Origin: Synechococcales cyanobacterium PMM_0083
Lineage (GTDB): Bacteria > Cyanobacteriota > Cyanobacteriia > Leptolyngbyales > Leptolyngbyaceae
Direction of reading: 5' to 3'
Assembly: GCA_949127665.1 (NCBI GenBank)
Contig: CASBQE010000033.1
Location: 1-34,536 of the forward strand
Length of the DNA: 34,536 nucleotides
Shown here: piece after piece, positions 25,123 through 34,536 of the stretch
How the letters are laid out: every line of letters begins with the position of its first letter
Position numbering within the stretch: position 1 is the stretch's first letter
Program-made: the position numbers and the translations under genes
Notes under the pieces: generated by a model
What the model saw: only the letters and a program-made list of their open reading frames with translations
Told to the model about the DNA's origin: nothing
The model's database searches: none

Positions 25123-25659
25123 CTACAGACGTTTTTCCAAATATTGACCAATCATCTGTTGTTCACCTGCACGAGAAATAATAGTTTGGCGAGTGCGATA
25201 CAGTTGCCCAATTAGCTTCAACTCTTCTTCAAATGACGAGCCTTTATATTCTGTTTTGAGGCAAAGGGTCTGCGGATTGGTGAAGTGATATTCAGCCGTG
25301 ACGGGTTTGGTCGTCGCAAAGCCGCGATCGCGCAACAAGCTCGTGCCCAATGCCCCAAACAACGTAGAGCCGTTGGATTGCTGCTTTCCGGTCACCGATT
25401 CTTGGCTATCCCAACTGACCTCTGCTCCGCAGGTTAACGCCGTTTCATTCGTCAGTTCATGCAACCCTGCCAGATGAATTAACTCTGGAGAACCTTGGGG
25501 CAAAAAGCGAATTTGAATAATGCTAACGACTTCTTTGGTTTCGCCATGCGGGAGCGTATAGTACCGCCGCTCGGAGCGCCAGCCACCTTCCGATTCGCGA
25601 AAGAAATCAGCAATTAGGTCATCTGCGATCGTTTGAGAGAGTTGTAGCAGAGAAGTCAC
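25123..25659 (-). CDS. CpcS/CpeS-family phycobiliprotein lyase
   Basis: A 178-aa lipocalin-fold protein that attaches a bilin chromophore to a cysteine of a phycobiliprotein. I start it at a GTG (25659) preceded by GAGGA; an upstream ATG at 25716 adds a hydrophobic stretch that does not belong to the family. Conserved blocks are DFFRESEGGWRSERRYYT, CGAEVSWDS, DRGFATTKPVTAEYHF, LKTEYKGSSFEEEL and QTIISRAGEQQMIGQYLEKR. The closing motif is the one seen in the CpcS/CpcU-like branch; which bilin and which subunit cannot be told from sequence alone. It has its own upstream region and lies downstream of the pnp terminators, so it is transcribed separately. Confidence 0.87.
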   Translation of the reverse strand: MTSLLQLSQTIADDLIADFFRESEGGWRSERRYYTLPHGETKEVVSIIQIRFLPQGSPELIHLAGLHELTNETALTCGAEVSWDSQESVTGKQQSNGSTLFGALGTSLLRDRGFATTKPVTAEYHFTNPQTLCLKTEYKGSSFEEELKLIGQLYRTRQTIISRAGEQQMIGQYLEKRL

Positions 25660-25804
25660 GAGATGTTTCCTCACTATCAAAAATAGACAGAAAAGCTTAA
25701 AGGTTAGCTTTAACAAGAATTGTTATCAATCTTAACATTATATATTTTGAAAGATTCTCCACCTCAGTGACAACTCGCTTTGGATAGAGAAAATCTCTTT
25801 CCAT

Positions 25805-25835
25805 AAAAAACGAGGACTCCATCAAGAAATCCTCG
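25805..25835 (-). terminator. Second leftward terminator downstream of pnp
   Basis: CGAGGA (25811-25816) pairs with TCCTCG (25830-25835) around a 13-base loop; on the minus strand the hairpin is followed by six U (25810-25805). It backs up the nearer pnp terminator and insulates the bilin lyase gene. Confidence 0.7.
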
Positions 25836-25888
25836 CTGAGATTATGCGTGAATGATTTAGCCGAAACTGTGAGTTATGAACGGTTTTG

Positions 25889-25923
25889 AAAAAGGAGGCG
25901 ATCGCCTAAATAGAGCGATCGCC
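25889..25923 (-). terminator. pnp terminator built from two HIP1 sites
   Basis: GGCGATCGC (25897-25905) and GCGATCGCC (25915-25923) form a 9-bp perfect stem around a 9-base loop. Read leftward, the stem is followed by TCCTTTTT. It begins 18 bp past the pnp stop codon. Both arms are HIP1 octamers with one extra G or C. Confidence 0.75.
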
Positions 25924-25940
25924 GCTTTTCATCCATTCTC

Positions 25941-28091
25941 CTAAGCTTGAGTCGCCGCTTCACGCGCCGCCGTCGCCTCATCTGGGTGAATGCCCAAACG
26001 AGTCAAATTAATTCGTCCACGACTATCAATTTCTCTCACCTTAACAACCACCTCATCGCCCAGATTCACCTCATCTTCCACCTTGCCTACTCGGTAGTCG
26101 GCGAGTTGAGAAATGTGAACCATGCCTTCCTTGCCTGGAAGAAACTCCACAAATGCTCCAATGGGGATAATCCGCGTCACCTTCCCTGCATAAACATCGC
26201 CAGCATTCAGCTTGCGGGTCATACCTTGGATAATGGCACGGGCGCGCTTTGCCTTTTCACCATCGATCGCCGAAATCGTCACAATACCGCTATCTTCGAT
26301 GTCAATTTTGGCACCGGTTTCTTCGGTAATGCCCTTGATGGTTTTGCCACCCGGACCAATAATCATGCCGATAAATTCAGGGTCGATCTTAATAGTCAGC
26401 AGACGCGGCGCAAAGGGCGACATCTCGGTGCGAGGCGTGTTGATGGTTTGCATCATCTTGTCGAGAATGTGCAACCGAGCCGGTTTTGACTGATTAATCG
26501 CTTGAGCAATGATATCCATTGGCAAGCCGTTAATTTTCATGTCAAGCTGCAAAGCGGTGATGCCAGTATCGGTGCCAGCCACTTTGAAATCCATGTCGCC
26601 CAAGAAATCCTCAATGCCTTGAATATCGGTGAGGATGCGGACTTCATCGCCTTCTTTGATCAAGCCCATAGCAGCACCGCTAACGGGTTTGATGATCGGA
26701 ACCCCTGCATCCATGAGCGCCAAGGTAGAACCACACACGGAACCCATAGAAGTAGAGCCGTTAGAAGACAACACTTCAGACACGACCCGCAGGACGTAGG
26801 GGAAATCTTCTTTCTTGGGCAGGATGGGAATCAAAGCGCGTTCTGCCAAGGCACCGTGACCCACTTCACGCCGACCGGGCGATCGCATGGGTTTGGTCTC
26901 ACCCACGGAGTAGGGCGGCATATTGTAGTGGTGCAGGTAACGCTTTTTCTCGTCAGGATGCAGATCATCCATTTCCTGAGCATCGCCGGGAGTGCCCAAG
27001 GTAACCACGGACATCACTTGAGTCAGCCCCCGATTAAATAGAGCGCTGCCATGAACGCGAGAGGGCAACACGCCAACTCGACAAGAAATCGGGCGTACCT
27101 CGTCCAGTTTGCGACCATCAATTCGCACACCATCTTCTACAATTTGACGGCGCATCAAAACTTTGGTTACGTCTTTGAATACGTTCCCCAACGCTTTTGA
27201 GTTGGCGGCGGCGGCTAGCTTCACCGGGTCTTCTGCGGGCAGTTCGGCGATCGCGGCACTCAAGGATGCCTTCACCTCATCTAAAGCCGCCTCTCGGATT
27301 TTTTTATCTTTTTCAAACCGTCCGATCACTTCTTTGACAGGAACAGTAACGCGATCGCGGATAAAATCTTCTAACGTTTTATCCACTTCCGGCGCTTCTG
27401 CCGTGATGATCGCAATGCCCAACTCACTGAGGATATCGCGCTGTGCCTGAATCAAATCACGCACCGCTTCATAGCCAAAATCGATCGCCTCGATCATGTC
27501 TTGTTCGGGCAACTGATTTGCGCCTGCTTCCACCATGATGATGCCTTCAGGAGATCCGGCAACGATCAGATCGAGGTCGCCGCTCTCAATTTCCTTGTAG
27601 GTGGGGTTGATGATAAAATCATCACCGACCAAACCAACCCGCACCGCTGCCATCGGTCCATTAAAGGGAATTTGCGCAAGCAACACTGCCAGCGAAGCAC
27701 CCGTGACCGCCAGCACATCGGGTGGCACCAGTTCATCCAGCGAGAGCGTGGTGGCAACGACTTGAATATCATCCCGCATCCAGCCTGGAAACAAGGGACG
27801 CAAAGGGCGGTCAATCAAGCGGCTGATCAAGGTTGCTTTTTCGGGAGGGCGACCTTCACGGCGCAGAAAGCCTCCGGGGATGCGTCCGGCTGCATACAAC
27901 CGTTCTTCGTAATCCACTAATAGGGGCAGGAAATCAATTCCTTCTCGTCCCGATGCGCGAGTAGCGGCAACTAATACTGCGGTATCTTCCGACTGCACTA
28001 AGACTGCACCGCCTGCTTGTGGCGCGAGCAGACCGATCTTCAGCCGAATATCCCTACCATCAAAGGATATTGACTTTTCAATTTCTTCCAT
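25941..28091 (-). CDS. pnp: Polynucleotide phosphorylase
   Basis: A 716-aa phosphorolytic 3'-5' exoribonuclease that forms a trimer and degrades mRNA; in cyanobacteria it can also make heteropolymeric tails. I use the ATG of [14 protein letters not shown] (28091), with AAAGGAT upstream; a longer frame is unsupported. Domain order is RNase PH 1 (about 10-145), the all-alpha domain, RNase PH 2 (about 310-545, with [15 protein letters not shown] and [19 protein letters not shown]), KH ([15 protein letters not shown]) and S1 ([20 protein letters not shown]). Length is normal. It stands alone between two terminators and a divergent SNF2 helicase gene. Confidence 0.98.
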   Translation of the reverse strand: MEEIEKSISFDGRDIRLKIGLLAPQAGGAVLVQSEDTAVLVAATRASGREGIDFLPLLVDYEERLYAAGRIPGGFLRREGRPPEKATLISRLIDRPLRPLFPGWMRDDIQVVATTLSLDELVPPDVLAVTGASLAVLLAQIPFNGPMAAVRVGLVGDDFIINPTYKEIESGDLDLIVAGSPEGIIMVEAGANQLPEQDMIEAIDFGYEAVRDLIQAQRDILSELGIAIITAEAPEVDKTLEDFIRDRVTVPVKEVIGRFEKDKKIREAALDEVKASLSAAIAELPAEDPVKLAAAANSKALGNVFKDVTKVLMRRQIVEDGVRIDGRKLDEVRPISCRVGVLPSRVHGSALFNRGLTQVMSVVTLGTPGDAQEMDDLHPDEKKRYLHHYNMPPYSVGETKPMRSPGRREVGHGALAERALIPILPKKEDFPYVLRVVSEVLSSNGSTSMGSVCGSTLALMDAGVPIIKPVSGAAMGLIKEGDEVRILTDIQGIEDFLGDMDFKVAGTDTGITALQLDMKINGLPMDIIAQAINQSKPARLHILDKMMQTINTPRTEMSPFAPRLLTIKIDPEFIGMIIGPGGKTIKGITEETGAKIDIEDSGIVTISAIDGEKAKRARAIIQGMTRKLNAGDVYAGKVTRIIPIGAFVEFLPGKEGMVHISQLADYRVGKVEDEVNLGDEVVVKVREIDSRGRINLTRLGIHPDEATAAREAATQA

Positions 28092-28337
28092 GTATCGTGG
28101 TATCCTTTTCCATCTTTTATTCTCTGTCGCAATCGTAGCATTGATGTACAAAGAGAGAATTTTTTGGGCGATCGCAATCTCTCAGGTCTGAGTTTGCAGC
28201 TTGTACAATAGCTAATGTTGAGATGGGTTCATCGTCGTCGGGTAATAATTTATCCGGCAATTGCTTTAGGTCAGCGCAAAATAGCCCTTAAGCGATGAAC
28301 TTCTGAAATTAGCGACCTTTGAAGGCTTTAAACGAGA

Positions 28338-31300
28338 ATGGCAACCCTACACGGTAGCTGGCTACTGCCACAACAACCCGCTACGACTCCAGATACTTCT
28401 GTGCCGGAACAGGCAAGTTGCTTAATCATTTGGGGAGAAATTTGGCGCAAGGTCACTCCGCATCCAGTGCTGTCAATAGAAGCTCAAGAAACGGCTGAGC
28501 TTGCGGCTGTTCAACCGAATCCTTACGGAATGACGCGGTTAGAATTGTTGGATTTTCTCAACAGCCTGCAAAAAAGTCATGGCATCTATCTTCCAGAATT
28601 AAAGGCTGTGACGGCATCGTTGGAGTCATCTACTCCTAAACGAAGCCGCAAAACTGCTAAATCGCTTCAAGCCATCCCTCAAACGACCATCGAGGCGATC
28701 GCTCCCAGTCATTCGCACACTGCAACTTGGCAAACTCAAACTATCGGCTTACCGACTTCAGTTATAGAAGGCGATTTGGCAGTCCCTAGCAGTGCCGTAT
28801 TGTTACCAGAACTGTCAGCCGTTTCCGCAGGCGATCGCCCCTTAATTCTGCACCCTTGGAACGTTGAAGGATTGTGTTTGTCGGCAACTGAGGCGCTTTT
28901 ATTTCTCAACTCGTTGCCCTTAGGCTATCAGCCCGTCGAAGAAGCTTTTGTCAGTGGAGATTTGCGTTTTTGGAGCCATGTCGCCCGTTGGAGCCTGGAT
29001 TTATTAGCCCGAACCAAATTTTTACCCGGCTTGAAGAAGTTCAACGAAGGACAAAACAATTTTAGAGTTTTCGCCCACTGGGAGCCATTGTTAGATAGCG
29101 CCATCGATCAGGCGCGATGGGTGGAATTTTGCGATCGCATACCCGATGGTTGTCGAATTTATCACGGAAGAGGGGAGAAGCATGAACCAGCTCTGAACTC
29201 CGAACTCCAAACGCCAAACGCCGAACTCTTCCTCCCTCTTCCCGCTGATTCTCAAGTTTTGGTGTTGGATTTTTTACAATCCACATTAAATGCCCAGATT
29301 CGGCAGGCGGCATCTGGGCTGACGGTGCCTGAAAAAGAAGGATCTGCTCAAAAAGAGGCAAAGCCAACGGGAGCGATCGCCCCAGTGCTCCAGGATTGGT
29401 TAAATGCTCTCGGCAGTCCTGCGGCGCAACTTCACACAACTGCGATCGAAGGGTTGGAAACCTCGCTGCAAACCTGGACGACTCCGCTGCAACGCCGCTC
29501 AGACAATTTTCGCATCTGCCTATCGCTCTATCCTCCTAGCTATGGGCAAAGCAACTGGCAGTTAGAGTATGGCTTGCAGGCGGCGGATACGCCTAACTTT
29601 GTTGTGGATGCGCCCACAATTTGGAATAATCCGGTGGAGCGGTTGAATGTGCAAGGAAGAGCGATCGCCCAGCCGCAAGAAATTTTCTTAATGGGTTTGG
29701 GGTTGGCATCTCGTCTGTATGCGCCAATTGAGCCGAGTTTGCAGGAACCGCGCCCTCAATTTTGCGCGCTAAGCCCAATGCAGGCGTATGAGTTCCTCAA
29801 AAGCACCGCTTGGCGATTGCAAGATAGTGGAGTGGGAGTGGTGGTGCCGCCCAGCCTTGCCAGCCAGGGCGGTTGGGCAAATCGACTGGGGCTAAAAATT
29901 CAGGCAGAAACGGGCAAACTGAGACAGGGACAACGTTTGGGGCTGCAAAGTTTGCTCAACTTTCGCTGGGAACTGACGATTGGCGGACAAAGTATTTCAA
30001 AGGAAGAGTTCGATCGCCTCGTTGCCCTAAATATGCCGCTGGTCGAAATCAATGGTGAATGGGTAGAACTGCGATCCCAAGATATTCGCGCCGCCCAAAC
30101 CTTTTTTGCCAGCCGTAAAGATCAACCTGCACTGTCTTTAGAAGATGCCCTCCGCATTAGCACTGGTGATACTCAAATGATTGAAAAGCTGCCCGTAGTC
30201 AGCTTTGAAGCATCGGGTGCCCTAGACGACTTGATTAATACGCTCAACGGCAATCAGGCGATCGCTGACATTGCAACGCCCAAAAGTTTTCGGGGTGAGC
30301 TGCGTCCCTATCAATCGCGTGGTGTGGGCTGGCTGGCATTTCTGGAGCAGTGGAGTTTGGGAGCTTGCCTTGCGGACGATATGGGCTTGGGTAAAACCAT
30401 TCAACTGATTGCCTTTTTGCTGCATTTGCAAGAACAAGATTCCTTAGACGCGCCGACCCTGCTGATTTGCCCCACGTCAGTCCTTGGCAACTGGGAACGG
30501 GAAGTCCAGAAGTTTGCACCCAGTTTGAAAGTGCGGTTGCATCATGGCGAGGGTCGCCCCAAGGGAAAAGATTTTGCCAGAGCGGTTCAAGGAATTGACT
30601 TGGTACTTTCTAGCTACGCGCTGATTTACCGAGATATTAAGGACTTGCAAACCGTTGCTTGGCGGGGCGTGGTGCTGGACGAAGCGCAAAACATCAAGAA
30701 TCCAGACGCAAAACAATCGCAAGCCGTCCGACAGCTATCAGCCCAGTTCCGCATTGCCATGACGGGCACTCCAGTAGAAAATCGCCTGTCTGAACTCTGG
30801 TCAATTTTGGATTTTCTTAATCCGGGCTACTTAGGACCTAAAAACTTTTTTCAGCGTCGATTTGCAGCACCGATCGAACGCTTTGGCGATACCGCATCAC
30901 TGCAAACTCTGCGATCGCTGGTGCAACCATTCATCCTACGGCGACTCAAAAGCGATCGCACGATCATTCAAGATTTGCCCGACAAGCAAGAAATGACCGT
31001 CTTCTGCGGCTTATCGTCTGAGCAAGCCTCGCTGTATCAGCATTGGGTCGATAAATCCCTGGCGGATATCGAAGCCGCTGAAGGCATCCAGCGCAAGGGA
31101 ATTATTCTGGCGCTAATTACCAAGCTGAAGCAAATTTGCAATCACCCCGATCTGTTTTTGAAAGGAGCCACTGCTCAGGAAAGCGAAGCAATCGAGGAGC
31201 AAGCCAACATTCAAAACCCTGATTTTGCTTCCTTTCAATCTCGCTCTGGCAAATTGCTACGCCTGGAAGAAATGCTAGAAGAAGTGGTTGCAGAAGGCGA

Positions 31301-31790
31301 TCGCGCCCTGATTTTCACCCAGTTTGCCGAATGGGGAAAACTGCTCAAAGCCCATCTAGAAAAACAGTTAGGCAAAGAAACCCTGTTTCTCTATGGCAGC
31401 ACTTCCAAAAAGCAGCGCGAAGAAATGGTCGATCGCTTCCAGCTCGATCCCCAAGCGCCCCGGATTTTCATTCTGTCGCTCAAAGCAGGCGGCGTTGGCT
31501 TAAACTTGACCCGCGCCAACCATGTGTTTCACTTCGATCGCTGGTGGAACCCCGCCGTGGAAAATCAGGCGACCGATCGCGTCTTCCGCATTGGGCAAAC
31601 TCGCAAAGTGCAAGTCCACAAATTCGTTTGCAGCGGCACTTTGGAAGAAAAAATTCACGCCATTATCGAAAGCAAAAAAGCTTTAGCAGAACAAGTCGTT
31701 GGGGCTGGCGAAAGCTGGCTGACTGATCTAAACACGGATCAATTGCGCGATCTGCTATTGCTCGATCGCAGCGCCATCATCGACGAATAG
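28338..31790 (+). CDS. SNF2-family ATP-dependent helicase
   Basis: A 1150-aa SNF2 ATPase that translocates on DNA or remodels protein-DNA complexes. The C-terminal half is complete: motif I DDMGLGKT (680-687), LICPTSVLGNWEREV, DEAQNIKN from 781, TGTPVENRL, and the second RecA lobe with LSLKAGGVGLNLT and QATDRVFRIGQ from residue 1077. The N-terminal ~620 residues are the long accessory region of the bacterial SNF2 class (with FLNSLQKSHGIYLPE and ALSLEDALRI); no zinc SWIM motif was found. A heptanucleotide repeat is inserted in frame at 29195-29229. Substrate and partners are unknown. It is divergent from pnp across 246 bp. Confidence 0.95.
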   Translation: MATLHGSWLLPQQPATTPDTSVPEQASCLIIWGEIWRKVTPHPVLSIEAQETAELAAVQPNPYGMTRLELLDFLNSLQKSHGIYLPELKAVTASLESSTPKRSRKTAKSLQAIPQTTIEAIAPSHSHTATWQTQTIGLPTSVIEGDLAVPSSAVLLPELSAVSAGDRPLILHPWNVEGLCLSATEALLFLNSLPLGYQPVEEAFVSGDLRFWSHVARWSLDLLARTKFLPGLKKFNEGQNNFRVFAHWEPLLDSAIDQARWVEFCDRIPDGCRIYHGRGEKHEPALNSELQTPNAELFLPLPADSQVLVLDFLQSTLNAQIRQAASGLTVPEKEGSAQKEAKPTGAIAPVLQDWLNALGSPAAQLHTTAIEGLETSLQTWTTPLQRRSDNFRICLSLYPPSYGQSNWQLEYGLQAADTPNFVVDAPTIWNNPVERLNVQGRAIAQPQEIFLMGLGLASRLYAPIEPSLQEPRPQFCALSPMQAYEFLKSTAWRLQDSGVGVVVPPSLASQGGWANRLGLKIQAETGKLRQGQRLGLQSLLNFRWELTIGGQSISKEEFDRLVALNMPLVEINGEWVELRSQDIRAAQTFFASRKDQPALSLEDALRISTGDTQMIEKLPVVSFEASGALDDLINTLNGNQAIADIATPKSFRGELRPYQSRGVGWLAFLEQWSLGACLADDMGLGKTIQLIAFLLHLQEQDSLDAPTLLICPTSVLGNWEREVQKFAPSLKVRLHHGEGRPKGKDFARAVQGIDLVLSSYALIYRDIKDLQTVAWRGVVLDEAQNIKNPDAKQSQAVRQLSAQFRIAMTGTPVENRLSELWSILDFLNPGYLGPKNFFQRRFAAPIERFGDTASLQTLRSLVQPFILRRLKSDRTIIQDLPDKQEMTVFCGLSSEQASLYQHWVDKSLADIEAAEGIQRKGIILALITKLKQICNHPDLFLKGATAQESEAIEEQANIQNPDFASFQSRSGKLLRLEEMLEEVVAEGDRALIFTQFAEWGKLLKAHLEKQLGKETLFLYGSTSKKQREEMVDRFQLDPQAPRIFILSLKAGGVGLNLTRANHVFHFDRWWNPAVENQATDRVFRIGQTRKVQVHKFVCSGTLEEKIHAIIESKKALAEQVVGAGESWLTDLNTDQLRDLLLLDRSAIIDE
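29195..29229 (+). repeat. Heptanucleotide repeat (STRR-like) inside SNF2 gene
   Basis: Five adjacent 7-bp units: GAACTCC twice, AAACGCC twice, then GAACTCT. Such short tandemly repeated repetitive sequences are common between genes of filamentous cyanobacteria. Here the array is translated as part of a polar loop (ALNSELQTPNAELF). Confidence 0.8.
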
Positions 31791-31833
31791 CTGCCAATTC
31801 TAAGAGCAAACTCCAAAGGCAAATATCTCAAAG

Positions 31834-31971
31834 TCATCTCGATCCACGCTTTTGAACCGATGCCAGCAATAAAGGGCGCACTTGTTTGACCCATTGCTCA
31901 AAATCCGACTCAGTTTTGCCGCTACTAGAAGCATCGGATGGCGCTTGCTTGTTCTCAGTTTCCATTTTCAT
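31834..31971 (-). CDS. Small 45-aa conserved-looking protein
   Basis: A short frame on the strand opposite the SNF2 gene, starting with ATG at 31971 (a second ATG two codons later) and ending at TGA 31834-31836. The product has a polar, Ser/Lys/Glu-rich N-terminus, then FEQWVKQVRPLLLASVQKRG, a pattern that I associate with very small cyanobacterial proteins, though from memory only. No ribosome site is evident. A 12-bp direct repeat lies just upstream of the start. The rest of the 430-bp gap 31791-32220 shows nothing I can name. Function unknown; possibly a short amphipathic helix that binds a partner. Confidence 0.5.
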   Translation of the reverse strand: MKMETENKQAPSDASSSGKTESDFEQWVKQVRPLLLASVQKRGSR

Positions 31972-31972
31972 G

Positions 31973-31998
31973 TTGGTTTAGTAAGTTTGGTTTAGTAA
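31973..31998. repeat. 12-bp direct repeat upstream of the small CDS
   Basis: TTGGTTTAGTAA occurs at 31973-31984 and 31987-31998, a 14-bp period, immediately before the start of the 45-aa gene. It could be a paired operator, a small duplication or a 5' untranslated element. Confidence 0.6.
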
Positions 31999-32220
31999 AT
32001 CCCTTCATCTAGTTGAAACATAAATCTGCATCCTTTGGCTATCATCCATTAGGCATTTATTAGACATCTAATGCGAAAAACGCAGCAAACAAATGCCGTT
32101 AGAGAATCAATCGGTCAATTGCAAAAACTTACCTTTTTATTTAACCCAAAGTTCCTAAAAAAACCAGAAAAACATCAGACTAAGTAACAAATTGACAAGT
32201 ATCTTTTGGCATAGATAGCT

Positions 32221-34536
32221 TTATTCAACAGGACGGACGATCGCCGGAGTTACGGGTTGTTGCGGCTGGAAAATTGCCCTCAGAGCTTCCGCAAAACTAT
32301 CTGCGATCGCAATCCGGTTTCCATAAGCCACAATCACGCTCACCAAAGTCGGCAGGCTGTTCTTTTCAGCTTCTAAATAGAGCGGCTCCACGTACAGCAA
32401 CGACTGCTCGATCGGCACCACCAGCAGATTGCCCTGCAATGCGCGTGAGCCTTCACGATTCCACAAGGTGATTTTTTGCGAAATCACTGGATCTTGATTA
32501 ATCCGCGCCTCGATTTGCTCAATTCCATAAATCAATTCTCCCTTAGGAAAAACATAGAGCAATTGCTTACCATAGTTCGCTCCATCCGATCGCGCCGCTA
32601 GCCATGCCGTCAGGTTCGTGCGCTGGCGCGGCTTATAAGGCAGCAATAAAACAAACTCTTCTGACTTTTCAGTGGTTGGCAAATTAGTAATCAAAAAGTA
32701 TGGATCAACCGGCTGAGTTTCATTGCGGTAAATTTCATCAGGAATTTGCCACTGATCTTCCTGGTTATACAACACCTTCGGATCGGTCATGTGATAGGTC
32801 ATCAGCCGTTCAGACTGCACATTAAACAAATCAGCCGGATAGCGAAGATGGCTTTGAAGTGCCGCAGGCATGGCGCTCAGCGGCTTAAATAAGCTGGGAA
32901 AAATCGCCGCCCAACTTTGAATCATCGGATCGGACGGATCAGCAATATAAAAGTTGACGGAGCCGTTGTAGGCATCAATCACCACTTTGACCGCGTTCCG
33001 AATGTAGTTTAACGGCGGCTGTTTTGCCGTGTTTGCTGCTTGGGCAAGCGGTTGACTAGGTTGGGAATAGGGATAGTGATCACTCGTGGTGTAAGCATCC
33101 AGCATCCAATACAAATAATTAGGAGTGGCGGCTGGATCGGTTGGGTCAGTCGGGGATTGATTTTGACAGTTGAGGTTTAAGCCCTGACAGCCAATATCGG
33201 CGGTGACAATGTAAGGATCATTGTCATAGCGCAAAAAAGGAGCGATCGCCTGTACCCGGTCGAGAATATTGCGGCGAAACAGCAGCTTGGTTTCAGGCGT
33301 GAAATATTGGGTGAACACCATCTGCCAATCGTGCAGATATCGAGCAAACAGCAGGCGCTTCCAAAAGGGCGCGATCGCCACGCCACCCTCGCCGCCGTAG
33401 GTGTTGTAAACATTCTCGCTACCGCTGGGATAATCCAGTTCTTGCAGCGTGCCGCCCGTCATGACGTAGGTATTGGCAATCTCGCCATAATAAATGCGCG
33501 GCTGACCGATTGGGATATTGTCCCGAATGGCAGCATTAGCCGTGTTGAGCGCTCCTGTGGATGACTGGGCATTGGTGCCAATATCTTTGACAAAATAGTC
33601 GGGCAATCCACCCGGCGCAACTTCGTTCACCGGACTCATGGTAAAGCCATAGCCGTGGGTGTAGACCAGATGTTCGTTCACCCAGGTTTGCGCTTCACTG
33701 GGCACGGCGGTGTAGTCTAGCTCTCGTGCGGCAATGAGTACCTGCTGTTTGGCGGCAGGTTCGTTAGGTTGTCTAGCCAGGGTGTAGCGATCGATGTCCG
33801 CATCTGCAAAGCGATAGTAAGGGCGAATTTGCTGGAGTTGGCGGTTTGTTGCCAGCAGCGGACGAGTATCCCACAGGCGAATATTCCGAATAGTTGGCTC
33901 GTTTTTTTCAATATCGGCGTAGGTCAGTTTGCCGGACGGGTTAAACGTCTCCACCTGAATATTTTCCAGCCCAAACGCCGATCGCGTTAAGGAAATATTG
34001 CGGCTAATGTAGGGCTGTTCACGGGCAAGCTCGTTGGGCTGCACGATAATTTTTTGCACGACCATTGGCAGCACCATCGTCAGCGGCACCAGCAGAAAAT
34101 ACCCGATGATCAGCAGGAAGGGAGTTGCGAATCGGGAATTACGGATAGCCGGTAGGGACGTTGCGAACAGGCGATTGTTGGGTAGGGCATACCAAAAAAG
34201 GAGGAGAGCGATCGCGATCGCTAACAATGCCATGCCAATGTAAACTGGCAAATTTGCCCGAACATCGGTGTAGCTGGCACCAAACACAACTCCCTGGGTT
34301 GAATACAGCAACTCATATCGACTCAGCCAATAGCCCAAACCCACAACCATCAGCAAACAGGCACCCAATCCACAGAGATGGCGCTGTTGCTGCGCTGAAA
34401 TTCCTGGAAAGCGCCCTTGACTCAGACTATTGCCAGCTAAAAGATAAACCAAACTAACGGCAAGCAAGCTATAGGCACTTAAGCCCACGAGCCAAAACTC
34501 TAAAAGCTGCCAGATCGGAAGCGAAAAGATGTAGAA
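32221..34536 (-). CDS. UPF0182 family membrane protein (5' end outside window)
   Basis: The frame is open to the right edge, so at least 771 aa of a protein usually about 900-1000 aa are seen; a GTG at 34488 is internal, not the real start. The visible N-terminal part has four hydrophobic spans ([68 protein letters not shown]). A long extracytoplasmic domain follows with family blocks [53 protein letters not shown] and [19 protein letters not shown]. The function of UPF0182 (COG1615) is unknown. The stop codon is followed by an AT-rich gap. Confidence 0.93.
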   Translation of the reverse strand, partial: FYIFSLPIWQLLEFWLVGLSAYSLLAVSLVYLLAGNSLSQGRFPGISAQQQRHLCGLGACLLMVVGLGYWLSRYELLYSTQGVVFGASYTDVRANLPVYIGMALLAIAIALLLFWYALPNNRLFATSLPAIRNSRFATPFLLIIGYFLLVPLTMVLPMVVQKIIVQPNELAREQPYISRNISLTRSAFGLENIQVETFNPSGKLTYADIEKNEPTIRNIRLWDTRPLLATNRQLQQIRPYYRFADADIDRYTLARQPNEPAAKQQVLIAARELDYTAVPSEAQTWVNEHLVYTHGYGFTMSPVNEVAPGGLPDYFVKDIGTNAQSSTGALNTANAAIRDNIPIGQPRIYYGEIANTYVMTGGTLQELDYPSGSENVYNTYGGEGGVAIAPFWKRLLFARYLHDWQMVFTQYFTPETKLLFRRNILDRVQAIAPFLRYDNDPYIVTADIGCQGLNLNCQNQSPTDPTDPAATPNYLYWMLDAYTTSDHYPYSQPSQPLAQAANTAKQPPLNYIRNAVKVVIDAYNGSVNFYIADPSDPMIQSWAAIFPSLFKPLSAMPAALQSHLRYPADLFNVQSERLMTYHMTDPKVLYNQEDQWQIPDEIYRNETQPVDPYFLITNLPTTEKSEEFVLLLPYKPRQRTNLTAWLAARSDGANYGKQLLYVFPKGELIYGIEQIEARINQDPVISQKITLWNREGSRALQGNLLVVPIEQSLLYVEPLYLEAEKNSLPTLVSVIVAYGNRIAIADSFAEALRAIFQPQQPVTPAIVRPVE

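Overview
The window looks like chromosome from a filamentous, Leptolyngbya-like cyanobacterium. The octamer GCGATCGC (HIP1) and its extensions recur throughout genes and gaps. The gene content is also cyanobacterial: a bilin lyase of the CpcS/CpeS family, a flavodiiron protein of the Flv1 type, NtcA-like Crp/Fnr architecture, and several families seen mainly in cyanobacteria. The phylum is well supported; the genus is a guess. There is no rRNA, tRNA, CRISPR array, intact transposon or phage module.

Layout. 1-3.5 kb: family 4 uracil-DNA glycosylase (-), then a COG1926-type phosphoribosyltransferase, a small membrane protein, a secreted DUF2259 protein and a coiled-coil protein with 21-bp repeats (all +). 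3.6-6.4 kb: a leftward overlapping pair, an MGDG-synthase/UgtP-type glycosyltransferase followed by a GH1 glycosidase, with a 34-bp tandem duplication upstream. 6.6-9.8 kb: lineage-specific proteins, a possible small RNA between two opposing terminators, and two DUF4870 paralogues. 10-14.1 kb: release factor 3 and a TPR/M48-like membrane protein whose zinc site looks destroyed. 14.1-17.5 kb: a Crp/Fnr regulator divergent from a protein that looks like arginyl-tRNA synthetase without its catalytic domain, then a GT4 glycosyltransferase. 17.5-21.2 kb: rplU-rpmA, aroH-type chorismate mutase, a DUF29 gene broken by one in-frame TGA, and gatB. 21.8-25.7 kb: Uma2-family nuclease, PsiE-family protein, flv1-like flavodiiron protein and the bilin lyase. 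25.9-34.5 kb: pnp, a large SNF2 helicase, a 45-aa protein and a UPF0182 membrane protein that runs off the right edge.

Most of the window is housekeeping (translation: prfC, rplU, rpmA, gatB; RNA turnover: pnp; repair: UDG; aromatic biosynthesis: aroH) mixed with photosynthesis accessories (bilin lyase, Flv). Few transcription units are long; the clearest are rplU-rpmA and the glycosyltransferase-GH1 pair. No defence island or obvious novel multi-gene system is visible. The best leads are the glycosyltransferase/GH1 pair (possible glycolipid metabolism), the ArgRS-like protein lacking a catalytic core, the M48-like protein lacking two zinc ligands, and the candidate RNA near 8.7-8.9 kb. All functions are inferred from sequence recognition; no database search was run.
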